Shown here piece by piece: positions 22,870 through 32,664 of a stretch of DNA of 64,000 nt (position 1 is the stretch's first letter; each line of letters opens with the position of its first letter). The stretch covers positions 52,451,138 through 52,515,137 of the forward strand of contig CM060177.1 of NCBI GenBank assembly GCA_030549775.1, given 5' to 3'. A program made the position numbers and the translations under genes. This stretch comes from Tamarix chinensis (Eukaryota; Streptophyta; Magnoliopsida; Caryophyllales; Tamaricaceae). The notes under the pieces are model-generated. The model worked only from the letters and a program-made list of their open reading frames with translations. It was not told where the DNA came from and did not search any database.

Positions 22870-25500
22870 GCTTGCCACCTTCGCTTACCACATCCTTCAT
22901 TTTCTCCTTCACATCCTCAACTACCTTGCTCAGAATAGGACATCCTAGTCTTTCCCACTCCTAAGTGCTAGGAATTTGTGAAACCCTTAAGATTCATATC
23001 TAGTTTCCCTAAATGCATTTCGAAAGGCTTAGAAGGAAAAACAATTTGTTAGGCTACCTAAATGATTTAGTTTCCCAACATCTTATTGTGGGTAGCTAGG
23101 GAATCCACTTTAGAGGTTAAGTTATTAATTGCATCACTCGTGATTCTATTTGTGTTCCTAAATCGTAATGCTTATTCTTTAAAATTATAAAGTTATCCAG
23201 TAATAAATCTAATTAAATTAGATTTTATAGGGTTAGGAAAATGTGGTATATGGTTTTGAAAACCTAAAGGTTTAAGATGCGGTTGAGGATTTGGATTCAG
23301 AGGTGGGTTCTTATGAAAAATATTCAGATAATTTCTCTACGCAGGATTATAGGTAGGGACATATGGGTCTCCTTTTTAGTGTAAGTTGTTCAGATAATTC
23401 ACATGGTCTACAAATATTACAGTAGGAGATGGGGGAGTGACATTTTGATAATCAAATGGTAAGTGAACTACAAACCCATAATTTTTACAAGTAGTAGAAG
23501 ATGATGCCAATACATTCACACTTAATTTATCAAAATTTTGAAATAAAGCATCAAATTTAGATGAGAGGTGATCAAGGACATTAATATTTGTTATTCTTGG
23601 TAGAATAGTTCTCACCTAACCACAAGTAGAGTTTTTGAGCCATGTCTTGGATCAATTACTTTACCTCTAGTGTGCTTTTGTTGAAAATAGAGCCTCTTAC
23701 TACTACATCTATGGCCATCCTTGTATTTTAAAGGAGATTGTTGTTAAAGGTGTGAACCAATATCCATTGATGTGTGTTTATAGACATGCCAAATTAAACC
23801 TTAAATCCACACAAAAATAATATTTACTATCTAACCAATTAATAACCTAGGATGAGGCCTCTAGGTTTAATTAATGACAACATTAATGATTAGGGAATAA
23901 CTAACTCAAGCCATAATTACAGTATTCTCAAATTATGTAATTCTAATGTTTAATAACCATAAATTAAATTAATATCTTTCTTTATAAATTAACCAACCTA
24001 TTTGCTACTCACAACTATATAATTTAACAATTACGAATTAACTAAAATATCCTAGCATTCGATTAATACTCAAATTAACTAGATGGCCAATCTAGATAAT
24101 AAAGTCCTAATATTGGATCGGTGATCATTAAACTTGATTTATTAATCTAACTAAAAATACACAGAACAATTATGTGTAATTTACATCTCATGATTAATTA
24201 TCTCATAAATTTCAATTATCCTCCTACTCCATACTTATATAGCCAACATTTTAATAAAATAAGTAAACATATATTCTAAACACACAGAAAAAATCATAAC
24301 TTTAATAAAAATGAATAAATAATGATTAAATGAACCTAAACTAAATCACACACATAATTAATAATGTATCTTGTAGTAAAAGTAACAATAAGTACAAAAC
24401 AAATAAACTAAACAATGCAAAGAAAGAACATAGGATAGTATAGAACCGTAAGCATCTTATCATCTCCAATACTATAGTTACATCAATTAACTAACTAAAT
24501 CTAAAAAAATAACCCTAATGGTTTAGAAATAATAAAATGAAGTTGAATTTCTAATGGAAATGCACTTAGATATTCTATTAGACCTAATGCATGTTATATA
24601 TATACAGAAGGTTATATGAATCAGATCTAAAATTTAGAACAAATATGGCATGTATTAGTAAATATGGAGCACCTATATTTTTTCTCTAACACTACATGAT
24701 ATGAATTAATGGAGCAAGTGGGAAGGGAACCAAGAAAATACAGGCCGTATTTCTATAAATGCAAGTCTCCCATATTTCCTATGTACTTATAATGTTATCT
24801 TGATTTTTCTTCACATAACTTCATGTTTTAGTTCTTGCACGGTGGTACATCCTTATTTCCATAACTTCAAGCTTTTTTTCTTTTTCATATTATACTTCTA
24901 TTTTTTAGTTTTCAACCAAAATTTCCTTGATTTTATCTTTTTCTACAAAACTAGGCTAATAAAGAAAAGATGAGGAAAAGGATTAAATTATCCAAATAAA
25001 TATAGAAACTTGGGTTAAGATATGTTAAACAATTCCATAAAATAAGCACCTATAAACCATTCTTTCAACCCATGGTGTGCGTATATACTCAACATGTACT
25101 TGTAGCATTCCCACACTATGTCGAAAGACTCACCATTCTTTTGACTAAAACTCATAATAAGATTCCTCAACTAAATTATCTTAGATGGAGAGAAATATTT
25201 ATCCAGGAAGACCCGTGAAATTTGATCCCAAGTGGTGATAGATCCAGAAGGGAAAGATTGTAGCCAAGCTCTCACTTTTCCCCTCAAAGTAAATGGAAAT
25301 AATCTAAGCTTTATCACATCATTTGACACCCTATTCATCTTTAATGTATCATAATACTCTAAGAATATTTAAATGTGTATATTTGGTCCTTTGTTGGGCA
25401 ACCACTTTTGTTACACCATATTGAGGAATATAGGCTTCAATTCAAAGTTATCGACAGCTACATTAGACATCCTTATACTTGATTGAGAGCCATAAACATT
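22870..25500 (-). pseudogene. Athila-like Ty3/gypsy gag, split by an insertion
   Basis: The upstream half (25500-25062, - strand) reads 'LRLFPFTLRGKVRAWLQSFP' near 25260-25320, 'GSITTWDQISRVFLDKYF' near 25200-25255, and 'HHGLKEW' near 25060-25080. The downstream half (23763-22870) resumes in phase after the insertion, with 'STLEVK*LIQDMA' near 23640-23690, then a clear stretch at 23615-23376 holding 'FQNFDKLSVNVLA' and 'DHVNYLNN', then further degraded sequence to about 22870. This order is that of the Athila/Tat gag (retrotransposon gag domain, then the linker with the 'MDKL' motif). No protease is seen below 22870. Stops are frequent. The reading frame is otherwise conserved over much of the length. 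Confidence 0.85.
23769..25056. mobile_element. 1,288-bp insertion of unknown type in Athila gag
   Basis: Flanked by a perfect 5-bp duplication ccatt (23764-23768 and 25057-25061). Removing the insert and one copy of the duplication rejoins the gag frame exactly, so the boundaries are well supported. The termini are GATGTGTGTTTATAG on the left and CACCTATAAA on the right, not TG...CA; TTTATAG and CTATAAA are inverted with respect to each other near the ends. Very AT-rich, no coding capacity, with a TATATATATA at 24598-24607. It could be a solo LTR with mutated ends or a non-autonomous DNA element. Confidence 0.7.
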
Positions 25501-28439
25501 CACAGATGCAAACCCCTTGAGGGAGCAATTTCGTTCTTTGACTCTTTTTTGATCAACTATGATTTATCCACTCGTGTTTGGTTTTCTCTCATGTACCCAC
25601 TTCTTTAATTCAATTAATGTCCTCTCAATCTCAAGATCAAACTCAACTAGAGGTCTAAGTCAAAGAGATCATTACATATAAGGTACCTAAAAACAAAATT
25701 AAGTTATCTCTCAAGCAAAGAAAATTAGAGTAAAAATGAAATAAAATTCTAGTCTAACCAAATAAAAAATATTCAATATCAAATAGATAAAGTCCCTATT
25801 AACGACATTAAAAACTTGATGAGCTAAATCCACAATTTAACAGACTTGTTGTAATACGTTAAGGTTGTATACCTTGTGGACTTCTTTATTGAGTAGTGAT
25901 CTTCACTATTTCGACTATCTAGACCAAAAATTAGTAAATAGATTGATATGAAATATGAATTATGAAAATGAATGCATGAACTAATAAAATATAAAATTTA
26001 GATTAAAGATGATAAAACCTACTATTGAACTTTGGTTTCAACTTTGGCATACACCAACCATTTAAAACAATTTCATATAGATGGTTCACAAGGTTGTGAA
26101 TAGCTAGTCAAATTTAACACATTAGCCTCATTTATGGTCTAAGGGTGTATTTAATCTAATCTATTGAATGCTCTTGTGACAAATAAATTAACTTAATCCT
26201 ATTAAGTATCACTAGTACAAATATCCTTAAGATTTATACATCTGCTTTTATGATTATATTCATCTCATTCATATGTTAAGTTTCTAACATTAACTCTAAT
26301 CTTTGAATTACAATTAACACCTAAGTGAATCAATTTATATTGAATTCAAATAATAACTTTGACATCTAGTTTATGAAATAATGAGTAAGAACTCTGTGCA
26401 TAATACACATGGTAGTTCATCGTCATAATAATAAAGAAAACTTAATTCAATCATGGAAAATGATTTATTCATTCATAGTTGCTATAAAATGAAAGAGATA
26501 ACATATAGAAAAAATAAATAATATCAAACATAATGAACAAAAATACATGGATAAAAAGATAAAACCATGAATAATTAATGCAATTAGATGTGAAAGGTGC
26601 TTAGAAGACCTAAACTGACAGTAAATCTAAGAATTGATGAAATTAAGAGTTATAATCAAGAATTTTTTTAGGAAAAGAGAGAGAAAGAAAATCTTAAGAA
26701 TGTCTAACTTTTAAATGAATAACCTCCCCCTTAAAGAGAATGTTGATCATAGTATTAAAATGGATAATTGCTCACTGCATGGTCGTGTTAGGTTTGAACA
26801 ATAGACTGTGCATCTAAATTCCCCTCGGGCTATAACCAATGAATTTACCAAAAATGATAAATTATTAAATGGATTAATATTGGGAATATTTTTATTCATG
26901 ATACGTGTTTGTTTTCATTGATTTTCTATGCATGTTATTAGATTTTCAATTAGATTAGAGGATACTCCATCCTTTGGTATTTTATTTTGTAGGAGCACTC
27001 AATGGATTTCAAAAATTCTAAGATAAAGAAATATGAAAGCCTTGAGTAGGCATTATAAAAAAACCTCACATGGATATGGCTTTCCTAACTTTGAAGATAA
27101 TTATACTTGATTGAATAAGTGAAAACATTTTCCCTAGATGTGATATAAATTTGGAGATGTATAAAGAACATAATTTATAAATATTCTTATTAGATTTAAA
27201 ATGCATTTTAGATCACCTCATTTTAACCCTATATGAATAAGCTATGATATTTTTCACAAAATTTTTCCATAATGCTCATAAGGGAAGAGTTGCATGGTCT
27301 TCCCATGAAACATGCATTATTCAACTAGTTATAGTAGCACTACTACATGGTTAAACCATAAAAGAGTAGAAAGGTTGTGCCCCATATATTGTTCATAGAT
27401 CAAGAAGAAGAATCATGCATGTCATGTCCATGGAAGATAGACACAGCCATGCATCAAGCATTTACCCATATTAAAACCATGATTAACACTCTCCAAGGGG
27501 AAGAGACACTACATTAAAAAGTTATAAATTCTTTAGTCTCTCTTCTTCTCTCTTTTCTAGAGTGAAACTCTATTAATTTAACTCTAAATTTCCTCATTAA
27601 TTCTTAGATATAGTGCTAGTTTTATATATTGTGCACATTATTGTTATCAAATTATAGAATTTACCTATGGTACCATATTTATATCCAACTATTTCTATTT
27701 ATGATGTATAATGTTATTTATGTTCCTATATTTTATATCTTGCATCTTACCGTAGTTATAAGTGAGTAGATTTCTTTTCCATTCTAATTGTTTTAATTCT
27801 TGAATTTAATTGTATTTTCTATATTTATGGTTGAATTTCTTGATCACAATTTTAAATATACATAGGTTTTTAATCAAAAAATTGAAAGGAGAAGATTAAT
27901 AACTAGAATAGAATTGTAGGGACTTTAGATAGTTGATAGGAAATCCTTCATTATTTGGCTAGAATGGAATTTTATTTTTTGTTTTATATTTTTTCCTTTT
28001 TTCCTTTAATTTATACTCATCTAATCTTGTATCTAGTGGTTCTTTGACATAGTGAAAGTGCCCTTTATTAAGGAATCAAAATATAGTAATCATGAATTCT
28101 CTTTACCTAAGTTAGATGTACAGTTAAATTCTTTATATTAGAAAATTATTAATTTAAGCATTGATAACATGTAGGTTTATACCATTATATGTTATTACCA
28201 TGGAAGATCGCATGCTAGTATAAATTGTTAAGTACATAATACATTTTTTTCAACTATTTAAACAAGCTAACTATATGTGCAATCTTGACAGACAAAATAA
28301 TTCCTACTCAAGTACGGTATGATTATCCTAAATGTTAATGATAGAATCACAATCACATTTAAAACTAGTATCATATGGTAGTGACTCTAAGAGTTCTAAG
28401 TATAGGCTCTAGTTCAAGAGATAAATTAACGTTTAAAGG
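25501..28439. other. AT-rich region, probably Athila leader and LTR sequence
   Basis: No coding similarity. Position upstream of the - strand Athila gag and a degenerate PBS at 26819 suggest leader (25501-26818) and 5' LTR (above 26840) of that element, but no LTR partner was found to define ends. The stretch 27540-28000 contains short motifs reminiscent of Athila LTRs; this is weak. Confidence 0.35.
26819..26839 (-). other. candidate degenerate Athila-type (Asp-tRNA) PBS
   Basis: On the - strand 'ttggttatagcccgagggg' resembles the usual Athila site TTGGCGCCGTTGCCGGGG at both ends, with a damaged centre. It is about 1.3 kb upstream of gag, as expected for the clade. Confidence 0.3.
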
Positions 28440-28859
28440 AGATCATGTCTAAGTTCATTGATGAAACTAAGGCTTGTATTTAGGATCTAGTGTCGTAGAG
28501 GAAGGATCTAGAGGCATTGTTAAAGAACTTGAGGGTACAAACAAGGCAATTATAAAACATGCCAACTAAAGGACACCAAGGTACATGTCCCAAGAATAGG
28601 GAAACATATCCAAAATAGGAAGCTATAGTAATTACCTTAAGTAATGGAAATGACATTCTAGACTTACTATCCACGAGTTTAGAGAAACTTAATAGGAGGA
28701 AGAACCTCTAAAGCAATGTTTGAGAGAACCATGTGGATTAATAATGTTTACACCTCAAACTACAAAAGAAGACCAGTTGGATTATGGTTTTGAGAACTTC
28801 CATTTCAAGGAAAAAAAGTCTCAACAAGTAAAATTTGAGCCTCCACCAATTCTTAGGTA
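28440..28859 (+). pseudogene. Athila-like gag C-terminal fragment
   Basis: On the + strand: 'KFIDETKAC' near 28453-28480, 'NLRVQTRQL' near 28527-28555, and 'AIVITLSNGNDI' near 28620-28655. These match the Athila linker 'F...TKA..QNQ..SI.NLE.QMGQLA...' leading to 'AITLRSGK'. Two or more stops and a frameshift interrupt it. It is broken at 28860 by a CACTA-like end. The upstream gag is absent. Confidence 0.65.
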
Positions 28860-29519
28860 CACTACAAAACCCCCAATTTTTAGAAATGATAGTTGTTGTT
28901 CCTAAAGATAGAAATTTATTTTTAAAAAAATATACATTGCACATCATGCTGTCGTAAAACATTTAAGTAACAACAGTGGCCATTGCCAAATAAATGTCAT
29001 TACAATACATTACTTAACCATATTGCATGTGTTTATATATGGTAACTACTTTTGTCGTTGAAAAGTATTGATCCTACTTTGGAAAAAGTTTATTTTGTTA
29101 TATAATCTTGTAATTAGAAACATCTTTTGTCATAGAAAAAAATTAGTTGTACTTCGACAACAAATTACGTTGTTCCAAAAACCTATAATTCACAATGACT
29201 TATATTGTTACAAACTACTAAAATACTTCATAAACCCCTTTTAGTTAAAAAATGATGTCGTTGCTAAGGCTTATTGTTAGCATCTGCAAAAGTCATTGAA
29301 AAATAAATAATATATTAGAGTGAAAACATTTATCGTTAGAAAATATTTAATATACTTTAGCAATAATATTTATCATCACAAAAAATAAAAAATTACAAGA
29401 ATAAAGTCATTACCAAAATTTGAACTCAAAAATTCAATAGCCATATTTGTTGTTGAGAAAACACATAATTGCAACAACACAATAACCTTTCTAAACATCG
29501 TTGCAATAAATGACATGTG
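28860..29519. mobile_element. second CACTA-like terminus with subterminal motifs
   Basis: CACTACAAAACCCCC at 28860 interrupts the Athila gag. Downstream, motifs around 'tcgttg' and 'catcgttgcaataaatgac' repeat loosely between 28990 and 29510, as in subterminal regions of CACTA elements. The full-length retrotransposon inserted at 29520-29524 splits it. The sequence to the right of 36200 may continue it, and a Ptta transposase remnant lies at 37680-38960. The opposite terminus was not identified. Confidence 0.45.
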
Positions 29520-29524
29520 AAACC

Positions 29525-30398
29525 TGATGTGTATCTCAATAATTTGTATTTAAATAATTCTATTAATTATTATAAATTACATTGCACATATAATTACTTT
29601 TCTTATTGTGTGGATAATTAGGAAAGTAAATTAGATTATGGGAGATGGATCATAATGAGGCTGCTGTGAATAGATGTTGCTGGTTGATGTTGCTGACAGG
29701 AAATTGGTGCATTAATTTTTTGATTATCCCATATGATGCATTAGCCGGCATATCTTCGCTAGTGGAAATTAATTTGTCTGCATAATCCGCCACCCGGCCC
29801 ATATTTTTGGGTTAGAAGGATTGTAGATTATGCAACCCTTAATAACCATAATTAGCTACACAAATTAGCTGATGGGAATTAAGTTGTAAATCCTTTATTT
29901 GGATTATTGTAAGCTTGTATTTTGTAGTTAGGCTGACTTGTTGTTATCAGCACCAACGACTTATGTTTGTCTATATAGGTTGGCTGAACTGTTGGGCTGA
30001 TATATTGGATCTCTTATTGGAGCCCATTGACCGTATAAGGGCTTGTATTGTCTGTATTGTATATGCCCATATATAAGGCGTATACAGAATGTTTGTACCA
30101 CACTTTTTTGGCTGAATATACCATTTGATCGTGTATTTTTCTCTCTGAAATCTTCTCTCTCTCAACTTTTCTCTCTCTCTCTCGCGACTGTCATGTTCGC
30201 TCGATCTTCTTCTCTATTGATATTCTTCTCAAATCTCTTTCTATAATCCAACTTCAGTTGTCGTTGCTTATAACTGCGCACTGAGTTTTCTTGATCTTCC
30301 TTTGGATTAAATTACTTAGGTTGATTGTTGCATGTAGTCAAACCCTGCGCTCGATTCACGGTTCAATAAAAATCTTGAAACCTATCCAAGCTTCATCA
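29525..30398 (+). repeat. 5' LTR
   Basis: TGATGTGTATCTC at 29525 to CTTCATCA at 30398. Aligned with 35316-36195 throughout. A CT microsatellite (30139-30187) follows the TATA box, presumably in the transcribed leader. Confidence 0.97.
30058..30086 (+). promoter_or_regulatory. TATA box inside an inverted repeat (5' LTR)
   Basis: TATATAA at 30070-30076 is the loop of a stem with arms TGTATATGCC and GGCGTATACA. One arm position is mismatched (T at 30064 for C), which is a C-to-T change at a CpG relative to the 3' LTR copy. Confidence 0.75.
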
Positions 30399-30401
30399 TT
30401 T

Positions 30402-30413
30402 TGGTATCAGAGC
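30402..30413 (+). other. primer binding site, initiator Met tRNA
   Basis: TGGTATCAGAGC, the exact canonical sequence, 3 bases after the LTR end. Confidence 0.95.
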
Positions 30414-31147
30414 CTCGAATCATCGAGTGCTTGTGGTTTATTTTGTTTATTGTTGAATTTTATTGTTCTTTTCCCAATTCTTGAGTTCGCTAACCTTGAT
30501 TTTGTAAGTGGTGTTTCTAGGGTTTGTGACTGACAAGAATCGAACGATTCTTGTTGCAATTAAATCGTCGGCGAAGAAGTTAACCCTAACGAGACGACAG
30601 TGCTTGGAAACCCTAAGTAACTATTATTACGAACTTCTCAATTAGGGTTTGGTTGGGATTCTTGAATCCTGACAGTAATTGATAAGTACTTCACAATCGA
30701 TAAACTTGATCCTTTTCTCTTTCTAATTCCTGCATTTCTTGGGCTTAAGAATTGATATTCCTATTGCGAGTTAATGCTCCACTAAATCTTTAAGCAGTGT
30801 GAAGGTATTAACTCAGTACTGGCAAACAGTTCGTTCTAGAAAGGAGTAGGAGCTCCAAGAAGAGGGGTCCTAACTTGTTATTCGGCTTAACCGCCAACAT
30901 TTGTTGGTGCGGTATTTTCGTTCCTTTCTTGAAAATTTTGTTGTTGTGTGTTGGTCAACAATTGTCTAATATTATTGTGCTATTTTAGTAGATCCTTTTA
31001 ATTGTGTAGTTGCACTGTGATCACTCTATTATAAGTGTGCTTAATTTTGCTGTCATCATTTGAATCGTTAGCTTCAATTGTGTTGGTTTCTGTAAACTAC
31101 TCGACTGTTTGTGCTGATTATAAAGTAAATAAAGTATAGAATTCATT
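30414..31147 (+). other. untranslated leader
   Basis: PBS to gag ATG, no domain recognised. The short frames here start before the PBS and are not genes. Confidence 0.8.
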
Positions 31148-32664
31148 ATGTCTAATAACGGCCAGTTTGTGAACCAATTTGTGTCAGTGTCTAGTAACAA
31201 CCTATTAGAAACGCTTAGAACATTTCAAGAACAAATGACTGCCCAATTGGTTGTGTTGTCTGCTAACCTAGAGCGAAAAATAGGAGAACAAGAAATAAGA
31301 ATTAATGATTTACAGAATAATAGACTAAATGATCAATATGCTGGTGTATTAGGTAGGGCTCCTATGGACCCTAGAAATTAGATTCCCCCTTTAACTAACT
31401 TAGAAGAATTAGAAGATCAAATATCCAATATTAGTGATAGGAGACCTAGACAGGTTAATAGGCAGGAACGAGAATTAGATCAAAATGATAGGAATATAGG
31501 TAACCTTAAGTTTAACATACCTAGATTCAATGGAAGAAATGATCCTGATTATTACTTTGAATGGGAAAGGAAGATAAAATTAGTGTTTGAGTGCCATAAT
31601 TATTCTGATGAAAAGAAAATTAAGGTAGTTGTAGTAGAGTTTACAGACTATGCTTCTTCTTAGTATTATAACCTTGTTTTAACTAGGCGTAGGAGTGGAG
31701 AACCAACTATACAGACTTGGGATGAATTTAAGGCTTTAATGCAAAAGAGGTTTGTTCCAAATTATTATTATAGGGAGTTACATAAGAAGCTGCAAACATT
31801 AAATCAGGGTAATAGGTCTGTAGATGAGTACTTTAAAGAACTAGAGATGTTGGTGATAAAAATGGGAATTGTTGAGGATGAGGATGCCACAATGGCTAGG
31901 TTCTTAACTGGGTTGAATTCTGAGATAGCTGATAAGGTAGAGTTATATCCATATGGAACTTTGAATGAGATGGTTAATATAGCAACAAAAATAGAAAGTT
32001 AAATAAGGAGAACTAGATAGAATAAACCCCCTGGAATTGTGTTTAGAAATACCCTCAAGAGAAATTTTGGTGGAAATAGTTCTAGGAACTGGAGGAACAA
32101 TGGGAAAGTTGATTTTAAGGGTCAAGGTAATGAGGTTAAGGTAGGGAAAAGATTTGATAAAGGAAGAACTGTAGCAGCTAACCCTACTAGTGGACCTAAC
32201 AAAACTAGAGACATAAAGTGTTTTAAGTGTGGGGGACTAGGTCATATCGCTTCTGAATGTCCTAATAGGAGGAATATTTTGATTAGAGAGTCTCGAGACA
32301 TGGAGTCTGAATCTGAGGAAGAAGAATTAGAGGTCAACATGACTAGGGATGATAATAGTGATTCAGAAGAAGAAATAGAACTTCCAATTATTAGAGATCT
32401 TTTTGTTGTGCATATGGCATTAAATAGTAATAAGTTGTCTGATCCAAATGCAATACAGAGAGAAAATATATTTCATACTAGATGTTTAATTAATGACAAG
32501 TGTTTTAACATGGCAATCGATAGTGGGAGTTGTATAAATGCTGCTAGTATTTTATTAGTATCTAAGTTAGGTTTACCAACCACTAAGCATCCAAAACCCT
32601 ATAGGCTTCAATGGTTAAATGAATTAGGAGATGTTAAGGTTAGTCAACAGGTTTTAGTAACTTA
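31148..32664 (+). pseudogene. gag and protease
   Basis: ATG at 31148 begins 'MSNNGQFVNQF', followed by a coiled-coil-like stretch (residues about 20-60). The capsid region includes 'FNIPRFNGRNDPDYYFEWE' near 31510-31566 and 'RSVDEYFKELEMLV' near 31817-31858, with 'ARFLTGLNSEIAD' near 31896-31935. The zinc knuckle 'CFKCGGLGHIASEC' (CX2CX4HX4C) at 32219-32260 is intact, an acidic linker follows, and the protease keeps 'AIDSGSC' at 32513-32533. In-frame stops lie at 31379 (TAG), 31661 (TAG, where relatives have Trp), 32000 (TAA) and 32018 (TAG). A one-base shift between 32655 and 32675 moves the frame to pol. Confidence 0.94.
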
